DNA of 64,000 nucleotides from an uncultured Lachnospiraceae bacterium (GCA_910584725.1 CAJUBE010000020.1:16785-80784); one strand, 5' to 3'. Counted from the stretch's first letter, positions 43,671-53,344 are shown. A program made the numbers and translations. Notes: a model not told the origin generated them from the letters alone.

Positions 43671-45869
43671 CTACCCCATGAAATACTCCGAAATATCAAA
43701 GCTGTTTATGAGGGCAAGACCGTTCTCCTCCCTGCACTCCAGCCAGCTTGCGCTGCTTCTCGTCCAGCTTCTCAACGAATAATTAAATATCTCCTCCGTG
43801 CAGCGGCAATGCGAGTCATTCTTATCCAGATTTCGCAGGATGCAGTTCTCACAGGGAGTATCCCGGTTCTGCAGCGCCCGGTAACAGGTATCCCCGATCT
43901 TCACATCCGGCGACTCCACCAGCACCTTCTTGTTGATAAAGCTGATCTCATGGTTATCCGGATTCACCACATAGACAAAGCTGTCCATATTGTCAAAGAC
44001 AGCGACCTGTGCCACAAAATTCTGCAGTCTGTCCATCAGGCCGATCTGAAGAATATGCGCTTCCATCAGACGGAACAGAGACCGTATCTCTTCCATCTCG
44101 CTCTTTGACAGCTCCATCTGCACATCCTCATGGTTTTCAAAGACAATGGCGCCTTGAAACTCTCCCTTGGAGGTCAGCGGATAATACAGCATACTTTTAA
44201 TGCCCTCTGCCCGGAAATATTCATGCATCTCCTCCACCGTAAGGTCGTAATCATGAATCATGGCAACACCAGGGAAGAAGGAATATAGAATCTCATTCAC
44301 CATCCGCTTCAGCTCGTAGTGTTCATCCGCTTCCTTGCCTGTCGCATACTTTTTCACGGTAAACTGGATGGAGCGGGAAATGGGCAGCGAATCGTTTCCG
44401 CAGATATAGCCTCTGTGGAACTGATATTTCGCCGTCATCAGCTCTATGGAAGATCTGAGCGCGGATTCCAAAACCTTATCTTCAAACAGAATCTGCATCA
44501 CCTGATCCTCGATATGTCTGTCATAATCAATCGTCTTGGTCATATCATAGCCAACTTTTCTGTTGGCGTGATATACTGTCGTCGTTGCGGCATGATAAAC
44601 GCGGTAGCCGTCCTTGCCGTTGGCCTTAACCGTATACACCGCCCTGTCTGCTTTCTCAAAAAGTTCTTCGTAAGTCTGGCCGTGATAAGGATATACCGCC
44701 ACACCCACGCTGCAGGTCACATGGATCGGCTGCCCCTCAAAGTCAAGGTCATACCTCACCTGCTTTACAATGTTTCCCGCCATTTCATCCGCGTCGGAAA
44801 TGGTTGACAGGTTTCTCATATAGACCATAAACTCATCGCCGCCGATACGCCCGATGACATCGCCTCCTTTAAACATCTCTTTCAGGGTTTCAGCCGTCTT
44901 TTCCAGCAGCTCGTCGCCGTTGGCATGTCCCAGAAGATCATTGGCCTCCTTAAAGTTATCCAGATCAATAATAATCAACGCGCTCAAGGAATTATCCCCT
45001 GTATCATCAATCGCATTGCGAATCAGCTGTTCGGTCGCGCCCTGATTGTAAATGCCTGTCAGCGCGTCCTTCTCGGCACGCAGGAGGAGCTCCATCTCCT
45101 TGAGTTTTCTGTCGTTCACATTAATCATACGGCCCACAATACGGGTCACATAACCTTCCGGCCCCAAAAGGGAGGTCAGATTCGCCTGATACCATGTAAA
45201 ATCTTCATCAAAGCGCTTAATCCGAAACTCGATGGTATCGTGTTTTGGCGATTTTAACAGGCTCTCCAAAACTGCCTTATAGTAAGCCACATCCTCCTTG
45301 TAGATCGTCGAGGCGTCAAAACGCTGCATGTACCTGCTGTGTATCTCGTCCCTTGCCATGCCGTAATCATCCTCGGAACGAATAATCATAACATCCGTCT
45401 TGGCGTTATAGTCGATGATCTTCTCACCCTCGGCCTCCGACAGAATGTGCAGCCGCTCCGCCTGTCTCTGCAACTCCTCCTCCACATTCTTTCTCTCGGT
45501 CACATCCTCGATCACAGTGACGATCGTATATTTCTTTCCTTCTCTGGCATACAGATTTCCCCTGCAGTGCAGCCAGCGCAGGCCGCCGCTTCCCGTCACG
45601 GTACGAAATTCAGTATCCACCACGCCGTCGTCCTTCAGCACATCCCTGATGGCCTGCTTATAGGTCGGAATATCCTCAGGAATAATGCTTCTCTCCACCT
45701 TCTCCAGATACTTCATGCCCTGCACTCTGTTATAGCCAAGCATACGGAAAAATCCTTCATTGACAAAAATGGGCGTCAGTTCCCCATCTGTATACTCGAA
45801 GAAACAAATTCCGGCTATCAAATTATCAACCATGGAACCAAAATTTTCCACATTTAAATCAATCGCCAT
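43671..45869 (-). CDS. Multi-PAS diguanylate cyclase with C-terminal cysteine-motif sensor
   Basis: About 732 residues, soluble. Two PAS domains come first (VNEGFFRMLGY; TWYQANLTSLLG). A GGDEF domain follows (RIGGDEFMVY, near residue 355) with an intact active site. The I-site position reads KGGD rather than RxxD, so product inhibition may be lost. Then comes a GAF-like region and a final PAS carrying GDTCYRALQNRDTPCENCIL, a three-cysteine motif seen in some PAS sensors. It makes c-di-GMP. A GTG at 45908 is possible, but GGGGA before the ATG at 45869 is better. Confidence 0.9.
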   Translation of the reverse strand: MAIDLNVENFGSMVDNLIAGICFFEYTDGELTPIFVNEGFFRMLGYNRVQGMKYLEKVERSIIPEDIPTYKQAIRDVLKDDGVVDTEFRTVTGSGGLRWLHCRGNLYAREGKKYTIVTVIEDVTERKNVEEELQRQAERLHILSEAEGEKIIDYNAKTDVMIIRSEDDYGMARDEIHSRYMQRFDASTIYKEDVAYYKAVLESLLKSPKHDTIEFRIKRFDEDFTWYQANLTSLLGPEGYVTRIVGRMINVNDRKLKEMELLLRAEKDALTGIYNQGATEQLIRNAIDDTGDNSLSALIIIDLDNFKEANDLLGHANGDELLEKTAETLKEMFKGGDVIGRIGGDEFMVYMRNLSTISDADEMAGNIVKQVRYDLDFEGQPIHVTCSVGVAVYPYHGQTYEELFEKADRAVYTVKANGKDGYRVYHAATTTVYHANRKVGYDMTKTIDYDRHIEDQVMQILFEDKVLESALRSSIELMTAKYQFHRGYICGNDSLPISRSIQFTVKKYATGKEADEHYELKRMVNEILYSFFPGVAMIHDYDLTVEEMHEYFRAEGIKSMLYYPLTSKGEFQGAIVFENHEDVQMELSKSEMEEIRSLFRLMEAHILQIGLMDRLQNFVAQVAVFDNMDSFVYVVNPDNHEISFINKKVLVESPDVKIGDTCYRALQNRDTPCENCILRNLDKNDSHCRCTEEIFNYSLRSWTRSSASWLECREENGLALINSFDISEYFMG

Positions 45870-45924
45870 ACGCTCATCCCCAACACATTTTCTCTTGCTG
45901 TTTATCACTTCACAACATATATGC

Positions 45925-46602
45925 TTACTGCCGTTTCCCGGCCACCTCGCCCTGCCGCTTATAAATGCTGTTTGCCGGAATCACTCCTCTTACCATGGAA
46001 GTCGGATAAATATTGGTGCTTCTGCCAATCACCGTGCCGGGATTTAAAACGGAATTACATCCCACCTCCACATTGTCGCCAAGCATAGCTCCAAACTTTT
46101 TAAGTCCTGTCTCAAACGTTTCCTCTCCCGCTTTCACCACCACCAGCGTCTTGTCGCTCTTCACGTTGGAGGTGATAGAACCGGCCCCCATATGCGCCTT
46201 GTATCCGAGAATACTGTCGCCCACATAATTGTAATGGGGCACCTGCACCTTATTGAAGAGGATCACGTTCTTAAGCTCTGTGGAATTGCCGACAACCGCG
46301 CCTTTTCCCACAATCGCGCTGCCCCTGATAAACGCGCAGTGGCGGATTTCCGCCTCCTCGTCAATAATGGCGGGGCCGCCGATATAGGCGCTTGGAAATA
46401 CCTTCGCGTTCCTTGCAACCCAGATATTGCCCTCTCTTCTCTCGTACTTCTCCTCCGGAAGCGTTTCCCCGAGAGAAATAATGAAATCCTTAATCTTCGG
46501 CAAAACCTCCCATGGATAGGTAAGTCCCGCAAACACTTCCTTTGCGATCGTCTCCTCCAACGTGTAGAGGGCGGCAATCGTGGTATCCTGCAATCCGATC
46601 AT
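45925..46602 (-). CDS. Left-handed beta-helix (hexapeptide) acyl/nucleotidyltransferase-like protein
   Basis: A 225-residue protein with hexapeptide repeats from about residue 60 (VFPSAYIGGPAIIDEEAEIRHCAFIRGSAIVGKGAVVG). It is annotated in relatives as UDP-N-acetylglucosamine pyrophosphorylase-like. It lacks the GlmU nucleotidyltransferase domain, so acyl transfer to a sugar nucleotide is more likely than uridylyl transfer. It sits between topB and the diguanylate cyclase on the same strand. Confidence 0.75.
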   Translation of the reverse strand: MIGLQDTTIAALYTLEETIAKEVFAGLTYPWEVLPKIKDFIISLGETLPEEKYERREGNIWVARNAKVFPSAYIGGPAIIDEEAEIRHCAFIRGSAIVGKGAVVGNSTELKNVILFNKVQVPHYNYVGDSILGYKAHMGAGSITSNVKSDKTLVVVKAGEETFETGLKKFGAMLGDNVEVGCNSVLNPGTVIGRSTNIYPTSMVRGVIPANSIYKRQGEVAGKRQ

Positions 46603-46637
46603 TTTCCTTTACCCCTTTTCCTTTTTTACACCCGTGC

Positions 46638-46722
46638 GGAGAATGCCGCTCTTTGGCATTCTCTTACGTGAAGCTTGAAAACACTTAGCGAGGTTCTATC
46701 GAGCTTAGTGTTTTCCTTCACG
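46638..46722 (-). repeat. Family A palindromic element copy 6
   Basis: The hairpin GAGAATGCC/GGCATTCTC (46639-46663), the outer stem ACGTGAAG to CTTCACGT (46666-46722) and an inner perfect AAAACACT/AGTGTTTT. The last codons of topB (REGKH and the TAA) are read from its outer stem. Confidence 0.85.
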
Positions 46723-48732
46723 TTTATAGAACTGGGACGCATATTGAAATCTGTGGTAGAGCGCGTTCTGGTTCGTCATCCGCTTCACGATATTCGTCCT
46801 TCTGGTGACGAAATCATCCAGCTTCCCCATGTACTCCTCCTCCGTGATCTCCCCGGAGGCCACAAGCGTCAGCCCTTTCTCCCAGCTCGCCGTCAGCCTG
46901 GGATCCAAAAGCGGCTTCACCGAACCGGCCACCACCTCATAAATCATTTCACCCAAAAGTGTGGGCGTGATGATCTGTGTCTTCTTATTCAGATCCAAAT
47001 ATTTGATATGTACCAGCTTCTTCAAAATCTCCGCTCTGGTGGCGGAAGTGCCGATCCCGCTCCCCTTGATCTGCGCCCGCAGCTCCTCGTCCTCAATGAA
47101 CTGCCCGGCATTCTCCATCGTCAGAATCATGGTTCCCGAATTGTAACGCTTGGGCGGGGATGTCTCCCCCTCCTTCTTTTCCAATGATTTTTTGTCAAGC
47201 GGCGTACCTTTTTTCAGGGCGCCCAGCGCTTCCATGAACAATACGTCGAAGGAACCTTCCTGCTCCTCCTCGGCACTCTCTCTTTCAGTATACTCCTCTG
47301 TTCTCTTTCTTGCAAAAGAATTTTGCGCAACTTCGAGATATCCCTGCTCCGCCAGCACCTTGAAGCCTGAGACAAAGGTTTCTCCCTTGCATTTCGCGCT
47401 CAAAGTAATCTTCTGATAGACCGCCGCCGGATAAAAAACACTTAAAAACCGTCTGGCTATGATCTCATAGACCTTTGCGGATGTGGGATGGAGGCCGTTT
47501 AGAGCGGAAAGTCCCTGTCCCGTAGGAATAATCGCGTAGTGATCCGTGATCTGCTTGTCGTTTACATATCTCGTTTTCGCAATGCCCTTGAAGCGTTCCT
47601 CCTTTAAAATCCGCTCCGCAAAGGGCGCTGTCGGCGGGTAACTCTGCAATCCCCTGATATTTTTTGCAATCTCCTTAGAAACCGCCGTTGACAGCACTCT
47701 TGCGTCCGTTCTTGGGTAGGTGGTCAGTTTTTTCTCATAGAGCTCCTGGGCAATCCGCAGCGTCTCGTCCGGACTGATCTTAAAAAGCTTGGAACAGTCG
47801 TTTTGCAGCTCCGCCAGATTGTACAAAAGCGGCGGATTCTTCGTCTCCTTCTTCCGCTCGATCTTCTCCACCAGAGGCTTCTCCTCCGGCTCTGCCTGCA
47901 AGAAGGCGAGAAAATCATCCGCGTCCTTCTCCTCCAAAAAGCCGTTGTCCTTATAGATTTTCGGGGATTGGTAAAACTTTGAACCCTCCACGGCCTTCCA
48001 TTCCAGAGAGCACTCATGTCCCGCGATATCCGTCTTCATCAAAATCCTGTAAAAAGGAATTTTTACAAACTCTCGGATCTCCCGCTCACGGTTTACCACC
48101 ATGCCGAGCACACAGGTCATCACCCTGCCCACGGAAACCACGGCTTTGTCCGTATTTAAATAGTTTTTTATCGAGTAGCTGTATTTCAGCGTAAGGGCAC
48201 GGGAAAAATTAATTCCCATCAGGTAATCCTCCTTCGCCCGCAGATACGCCGCGTGGGAGAGATTGTCATAAGCCGAGAGATCCTTTGCCTCCCTGATGCC
48301 CCGCAGAATCTCCTCCTCCGTCTGGGAGTCGATCCACACCCGCCTTCTCTCTTTTCCAGAAACGCCCGCCTGCTGTTCCACCAGACGGTAGATATATTCA
48401 CCCTCCCGCCCGGAGTCGGTGCAGACATAGATCGTCTCCACATCCTGCCGGTTTAGGAGGCCGCTCACAATGCCAAACTGCTTCTTCACACTGTCGATGA
48501 CTTCATACTTAAATTCCTTTGGAATAAAGGGAATCGTCTCCAGAGACCACCTCTTATACTTCTCGTCGTAAGCCTCCGGGTAACTCATGGTTACCAGATG
48601 CCCGACGCACCAGGTCACAACCGCCTCCTCGGACTCCATGTAGCCGTCCCGGTTTTTCATATTATATTTTAACGCCTTTGCAAACTCCTTCGCCACACTG
48701 GGCTTCTCCGCAATATACAAACTCTTTCCCAT
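46705..48732 (-). CDS. topB: DNA topoisomerase III
   Basis: A type IA topoisomerase that decatenates and relaxes single-strand crossovers. TOPRIM is at the N-terminus (MGKSLYIAEKPSVAKEFAKAL; VCTDSGREGEYIYR), and the active-site tyrosine is in LTTYPRTDARVLS (near residue 335). 675 residues, without the zinc-ribbon tail of TopA. The C-terminus ends inside the palindromic element. The usual genomic context of housekeeping topB is variable; no mobile-element partners are nearby. Confidence 0.95.
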   Translation of the reverse strand: MGKSLYIAEKPSVAKEFAKALKYNMKNRDGYMESEEAVVTWCVGHLVTMSYPEAYDEKYKRWSLETIPFIPKEFKYEVIDSVKKQFGIVSGLLNRQDVETIYVCTDSGREGEYIYRLVEQQAGVSGKERRRVWIDSQTEEEILRGIREAKDLSAYDNLSHAAYLRAKEDYLMGINFSRALTLKYSYSIKNYLNTDKAVVSVGRVMTCVLGMVVNREREIREFVKIPFYRILMKTDIAGHECSLEWKAVEGSKFYQSPKIYKDNGFLEEKDADDFLAFLQAEPEEKPLVEKIERKKETKNPPLLYNLAELQNDCSKLFKISPDETLRIAQELYEKKLTTYPRTDARVLSTAVSKEIAKNIRGLQSYPPTAPFAERILKEERFKGIAKTRYVNDKQITDHYAIIPTGQGLSALNGLHPTSAKVYEIIARRFLSVFYPAAVYQKITLSAKCKGETFVSGFKVLAEQGYLEVAQNSFARKRTEEYTERESAEEEQEGSFDVLFMEALGALKKGTPLDKKSLEKKEGETSPPKRYNSGTMILTMENAGQFIEDEELRAQIKGSGIGTSATRAEILKKLVHIKYLDLNKKTQIITPTLLGEMIYEVVAGSVKPLLDPRLTASWEKGLTLVASGEITEEEYMGKLDDFVTRRTNIVKRMTNQNALYHRFQYASQFYKREGKH

Positions 48733-48755
48733 ATTTCACCTACATAAAACCTTAC

Positions 48756-48886
48756 GGAGAATGCTGCTTTTCAAGCATTCTCCTGCGCGAGAGTGATTTG
48801 CTGCGCAAATCTAGAACTTCTAAGTCAGCTTTGCTGACTTTGCGATGCAGCCTTTGCTGCGAGTGATTTAGAAGTTCTTCTCACGC
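48756..48886 (-). repeat. Family A palindromic element copy 7
   Basis: The hairpin GGAGAATGC/GCATTCTCC (48756-48783) and outer stem GCGAGAG to CTCACGC (ending 48886). Three inner arms: GATTTGC/GCAAATC, AAGTCAGC/GCTGACTT (shared with copy 1) and GCAGC/GCTGC (shared with copies 2 and 5). It lies directly behind the ATPase stop. Confidence 0.88.
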
Positions 48887-48888
48887 TC

Positions 48889-50250
48889 CTAGAGGTCAGA
48901 AATCTGCACAAGCTTCAGGTTCGATTTGACCTTTGCCTCCAGATTCAGTTTCTCGTCAAACCGGAACGCCGTGTACATATAGATATAATCCGCGCTGATC
49001 TTCGCCTTTTTCGCGTAGAGCAGGAGATTCTCATAATCTTCATAAGTCATGGGCTTCTCCCAGTTGCACAGCCCAATTAACGTCCGCCCTTCCTCATCCT
49101 GCGCGATGATGTCAAGCGAACCAACCTTACCGATCCACTCGCCAATCGTCCCACAGTTAATCGGAAGTCTGTGGCGGTCACCCAGCCTTGCCAGGTGCTG
49201 CCTGCACACCTGCTTGAAATAGCCGGACACATAGCGTCTGAAATCCCGCATAATGTAATGATTGTAAAACTCGCCCACCGAGAGCATCTGCAGATCGCTC
49301 AGATGCGGATACATGTATGTATAATAAAAATCCACGAAGGGATGGCTGATCCGATAGATTCCTTTCTGCACGTTCTCCTTGCCCGCCGTGTCGTAGGAAA
49401 ACACCTTCTCCACCAGCTCCAGCTCGATCAGGTTTTTCAGATACACGCTGATCTTTGCTCTTGAAAACTCTGTGTGCTGATGCAGGTCGTTTAATTTATA
49501 GTTTCCTGCTGCGATGGACGCCATAATGGTATTGTAGACACCCGGCTCCCTGAGCTGCTCCGTGAGGATGCGCTCTCCCTCCTCAAAGAGAAAGCTGTTG
49601 CAGTCGAGAATGTTACGGCAAATATTCTGCTGAATTGTCAGCCTGTCGTCAAACTGGTTCCACAGACCGGGAATCCCACCTAAGATAGCGTAAGCCTCCA
49701 CACACTCCTCAATACGGAAGTTCGGAAACCGTTCCACCAGATCCGCAAAGGGCATCTCCTTAATCTTAAGGAGCCCCGAAAGCTCGTAGGCCGCCTCCCC
49801 GATTCTGGTAATCATGCTGTTCTCAATCCAGCCGATGGAGGAACTCACCAGAACGACCATCACGTCATCCCGGTTCCATTGGCTGTGGACAAAAGCCACC
49901 AGCTCTTTCATAAAGGTATCGCTGGCCCTCACAATATTTTGGAACTCATCAATCACCAGCACCTTTTTTCCCGTGACACGATGGGCTATTTTCTCGAAAA
50001 TCTCCTGAAAAGAAGGAAACTTTTCTACCACGTAGCCGTCATGGGTAAGCTGTCTGCCCCACTGATAAGCCTGTTCTCTCTCCGAGCAGGCGCTGGCAAG
50101 ATAATAATATCCCGGACGGTCTTTCATAAACTCCTTTACAAGCGCGGTTTTTCCGATATGCTTCTGTCCGTAGACAATCAAAATCTGACTGCCGTCCCTG
50201 TCATAGTAATTATTCAGATAACCAAGTTCTGTCGTTCTGCCCAGTAACAT
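48889..50250 (-). CDS. AAA ATPase of the archaeal-ATPase/DUF234 type
   Basis: A 453-residue protein. The N-terminal AAA domain carries Walker A VYGQKHIGKTALVKEF and Walker B VLVIDEFQNIV. A winged-helix middle (LHQHTEFSRAKISVYLKNLIELELVEKV) follows, and a C-terminal DUF234 domain resembles a PD-(D/E)XK nuclease (GSLDIIAQDEEGRTLIGLCNWEK). The family is widespread and has no settled function; links to DNA repair and stress have been proposed. GAGGG precedes the ATG. It stands alone, flanked on both sides by family A elements. Confidence 0.85.
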   Translation of the reverse strand: MLLGRTTELGYLNNYYDRDGSQILIVYGQKHIGKTALVKEFMKDRPGYYYLASACSEREQAYQWGRQLTHDGYVVEKFPSFQEIFEKIAHRVTGKKVLVIDEFQNIVRASDTFMKELVAFVHSQWNRDDVMVVLVSSSIGWIENSMITRIGEAAYELSGLLKIKEMPFADLVERFPNFRIEECVEAYAILGGIPGLWNQFDDRLTIQQNICRNILDCNSFLFEEGERILTEQLREPGVYNTIMASIAAGNYKLNDLHQHTEFSRAKISVYLKNLIELELVEKVFSYDTAGKENVQKGIYRISHPFVDFYYTYMYPHLSDLQMLSVGEFYNHYIMRDFRRYVSGYFKQVCRQHLARLGDRHRLPINCGTIGEWIGKVGSLDIIAQDEEGRTLIGLCNWEKPMTYEDYENLLLYAKKAKISADYIYMYTAFRFDEKLNLEAKVKSNLKLVQISDL

Positions 50251-50272
50251 CGTTTTGTTTCCCTCACACTAA

Positions 50273-50426
50273 CCGCCATGTCACAGCTTTGCTGTGACTC
50301 ACAATCAACGGACGAGCAGGCTCGTCCTGGAGAATGCCGTATTTTCGGCATTCTCCTACGCGAAACATAGTGCTTCTTGGCGTCCCGCCCTATGGCGGGA
50401 CGTCTTTAGAAGCACTTTTCGCGTTT
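50273..50426 (-). repeat. Family A palindromic element copy 8 (longest)
   Basis: GTCACAGC/GCTGTGAC (50280-50298), GGACGAGC/GCTCGTCC (50310-50328), the hairpin GAGAATGCC/GGCATTCTC and the outer stem ACGCGAAACATAGTGCTTC to GAAGCACTTTTCGCGT. Inside is the perfect arm CGTCCCGCC/GGCGGGACG. The 5' flank ACCGCCATGTCACAGC matches copy 4. Confidence 0.88.
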
Positions 50427-50427
50427 C

Positions 50428-52176
50428 TCACCCTACCTTCACCGTCAGTTTTTCCAGAATATCTGCTATACCCTGCGCCGGCATCGGTCTGCCCATATAG
50501 TAACCCTGAATCATATCGCATTCCAGCTCTTTCAGATACTGGAACTGCTCCTTTGTCTCGACGCCCTCCGCAATTGTCTCATAACCCAGTCGTTTCACCA
50601 TGTAAATAATGGATTCCGTGATAATCTTTGTGTTTTTGTCCGTCAAAAGCGTATCCACAAAAGTCTTATCGATCTTGAGCGTGTCGATGGGCAGTCCCTT
50701 TAAATAGGACAGAGAAGAAAATCCCGTGCCGAAATCATCCAGCGAAATTCTGACCCCGGTCTTCTTCAATTCACCTAATCGTTCGCTTATATAATCAAAA
50801 TCCTCAATTAAAATGGTTTCCGTCACCTCAATTTCGATTTCGTCCGGAGAAACGTCATACTTTTCCAAAATATGCAAAAGACTGTCTATGAACCCCCGTT
50901 TCTTGCACTGCACCGCCGACACATTCAGGGATAGGATCAGCGGATAATGATATTTATCACGCCACTGCGCGTAAGTCTGCACACTCTTTTCTATCACCCA
51001 GTTTCCGATCGGCACTATCGTTCCGTTCTTTTCTGCAATGGGAATAAAAACGGCGGGACTGATCATAACTCCTTTATTATCCCGCCAGCGGATCAGCGCC
51101 TCCACGCCGCGAAATTTTCCATCTTTCGCATAATACTGGGGCTGGAAATACATGGTAAAATTCTGTTCGAACACAACCTCTTTCAGCATATTCTGGATGC
51201 TCGCCGTCTGTAAAAACTCTTCCAAGATCGTGCCGTCAAAATACTGGATTTTATCTTTTCCACGACTCTTCGCCTTAAACATGACGATCTCCGCGCAGTT
51301 GATCAGTTCCAACGTACCCGACGACGCCTCCGGATATTCGGACACCCCCACGCTCACCGTCATGGTGACCTCCTGCCCGTCCGTCATTTTAAAGGGCTTT
51401 TTTAACCGCTCTCTGATCACCCGGTAAATCGTATCCACGCTTCTCGCGCCGCAGGGATCGTAGATTGCGATACAGTAAATATCCGTGCTGAAATGAGAAA
51501 TCACCACATGGTCGCTCATCAGACCGGAGAGGTACTGTCCGAAAAGCTGCACCAGCTCGTCGCCCGCAATAATACCCATGCCGTCGTTGACTCTGCGGAA
51601 ATCGTCAAAATCCATGAACATCACCGCTACTTTTTTCGTTTCCTTTTCCGCGCGGCGCAAAAATTCTCCCAGGAGCCTGACAAAATAATTCCGGTTGTAC
51701 AGACCCGTCAACATGTCATAATAAGCCATGTAGGTAAGTTCGTCCTTCTGGGAAGTTAATTTGGTCACATCCTTAAACCGTATGATTTTATCCGTGGGTT
51801 TCCCCTCGGAATCATAAACAACGTTAACCTCCACCTCGATACAGAGCCGGCTTTCCTTCAACTTAATCTCAAAGCTTTCTCTGTCCCTCCATTGTTTCTC
51901 GATAAACAGCCCCTCTTTGAGTGGAATTTTGTATTGCTCTTCCACCCTGTCATAGAGTATTTTCAGATCGTCCATCGCGGAAATGGAAAAATCAAAATAG
52001 TGCTCCCAGTTCCCCAACGTGTCAACCCGGTCTTCTCGAAAGTTATAATAAATAAATGCGCTGCTCGACGTATCGCACAAAAGGCGGAGCATTTTTTCTT
52101 CCCGGCGCAGCTTCTCATTTTCCTCCACAAGCAGCTGCGTCCCGTTTCCCTTCGAATTGATTTCTGTACCTGTCAC
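50428..52176 (-). CDS. c-di-GMP phosphodiesterase (PAS, degenerate GGDEF, EAL)
   Basis: 582 residues: a PAS-like sensor (to about 145), a GGDEF domain whose signature is replaced by FSTDIYC, so it cannot make c-di-GMP, and an intact EAL domain (from about 310). The EAL domain has EALIRW, LNVSA, EVTE, DDFGTGFSSL, KIDKTFV and EGVET. It should hydrolyse c-di-GMP, opposing the cyclase at 43.7-45.9 kb. The start is a GTG at 52176 with a weak ribosome binding site. Its TGA stop lies at the edge of element copy 8. Confidence 0.9.
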   Translation of the reverse strand: MTGTEINSKGNGTQLLVEENEKLRREEKMLRLLCDTSSSAFIYYNFREDRVDTLGNWEHYFDFSISAMDDLKILYDRVEEQYKIPLKEGLFIEKQWRDRESFEIKLKESRLCIEVEVNVVYDSEGKPTDKIIRFKDVTKLTSQKDELTYMAYYDMLTGLYNRNYFVRLLGEFLRRAEKETKKVAVMFMDFDDFRRVNDGMGIIAGDELVQLFGQYLSGLMSDHVVISHFSTDIYCIAIYDPCGARSVDTIYRVIRERLKKPFKMTDGQEVTMTVSVGVSEYPEASSGTLELINCAEIVMFKAKSRGKDKIQYFDGTILEEFLQTASIQNMLKEVVFEQNFTMYFQPQYYAKDGKFRGVEALIRWRDNKGVMISPAVFIPIAEKNGTIVPIGNWVIEKSVQTYAQWRDKYHYPLILSLNVSAVQCKKRGFIDSLLHILEKYDVSPDEIEIEVTETILIEDFDYISERLGELKKTGVRISLDDFGTGFSSLSYLKGLPIDTLKIDKTFVDTLLTDKNTKIITESIIYMVKRLGYETIAEGVETKEQFQYLKELECDMIQGYYMGRPMPAQGIADILEKLTVKVG

Positions 52177-52258
52177 TTATATCCGCGCGCCATTCTCCCT
52201 GGACGGCGCCCCTCCCCCCATATCAATCATCTCTGTTTACAGTTTTCTTACAACTCCC

Positions 52259-53344
52259 CTATTTTTTCGTAATATACCCCTTCGCTTTCAGTGTCTCCGC
52301 ACAGAGCACAGCTCCCCCAGCCGCCCCGCGCACGGTATTGTGGGAAAGTCCCACGAATTTCCAATCGTAAACGCTGTCCTCGCGGATACGCCCCACACTG
52401 ATTCCCATACCGTTTTCATAATCCACATCCAGCTTCACCTGCGGACGGTTATCTTCCTCCATCACCTGAATAAACTGCTTTGGCGCACTGGGAAGGTTAA
52501 GTTCCTGCGGCAGCCCCTTAAACTGCACAAGCTTTTCAACCAGCTGCTCCTTGGTCGGCTTTTTCCTAAACTTTACAAATACCGCCGCCGTATGGCCATT
52601 GAGCACGGGCACCCTGATACACTGGCAGGTGATCACCGGGCTTGTGGCCGGAACAATCTCACCATCCACGATCTTGCCCCAAATCCGAAGAGGCTCCTTC
52701 TCGCTCTTCTCCTCCTCACCGCCGATGTAAGGAATTACATTCTCCACCATCTCCGGCCAGTCCTTAAAGGTCTTGCCTGCGCCGGAAATTGCCTGATAGG
52801 TGGTAGCCACCACCTCGTAGGGCTCAAACTCCTTCCATGCGGTGAGCACCGGCGCGTAGCTCTGGATCGAACAGTTCGGTTTCACGGCGATAAAGCCGCG
52901 CTTCGTGCCAAGCCTCTTTTTCTGCGACTCGATCACCTCAAAATGCTCCGGGTTGATCTCCGGCACCACCATGGGCACATCCGGCGTCCAACGGTGGGCA
53001 CTGTTGTTGGAAACCACGGGCGTCTCCGTCTTCGCGTACTCCTCCTCGATCTTTTTGATCTCGTCCTTCGTCATATCCACCGCGGAAAAGACAAAGTCAA
53101 CCTCCGCCGCCACTTCCGCGACCTCGTTCACATTCTTAACCACAATCTTCTTTACCGCCTCGGGCATGGGCGTATCCATCTTCCATCTGCCGCCGACTGC
53201 CTCTTCATAGGTCTTACCCGCAGACCGGGGACTGGCCGCAATCGTGGTCACCTCAAACCAGGGATGGTTCTCCAGGAGGGCGATAAAACGCTGCCCTACC
53301 ATACCCGTGCCGCCTAAAATACCTACCTTCAATTTCTCGCTCAT
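52259..53344 (-). CDS. asd: Aspartate-semialdehyde dehydrogenase
   Basis: It reduces aspartyl-phosphate to aspartate semialdehyde for lysine, threonine, methionine and diaminopimelate. The 361-residue protein has VGILGGTGMVGQRF (NADP site), catalytic C158 in KPNCSIQ and the late QAISGAGKTF region. The sequence type (NNSAHRWTPDVPMVVPEIN) is the archaeal/fungal-like class rather than the classical E. coli one. Its ATG overlaps the argH stop (ATGA), so it is coupled to argH. Confidence 0.95.
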   Translation of the reverse strand: MSEKLKVGILGGTGMVGQRFIALLENHPWFEVTTIAASPRSAGKTYEEAVGGRWKMDTPMPEAVKKIVVKNVNEVAEVAAEVDFVFSAVDMTKDEIKKIEEEYAKTETPVVSNNSAHRWTPDVPMVVPEINPEHFEVIESQKKRLGTKRGFIAVKPNCSIQSYAPVLTAWKEFEPYEVVATTYQAISGAGKTFKDWPEMVENVIPYIGGEEEKSEKEPLRIWGKIVDGEIVPATSPVITCQCIRVPVLNGHTAAVFVKFRKKPTKEQLVEKLVQFKGLPQELNLPSAPKQFIQVMEEDNRPQVKLDVDYENGMGISVGRIREDSVYDWKFVGLSHNTVRGAAGGAVLCAETLKAKGYITKK

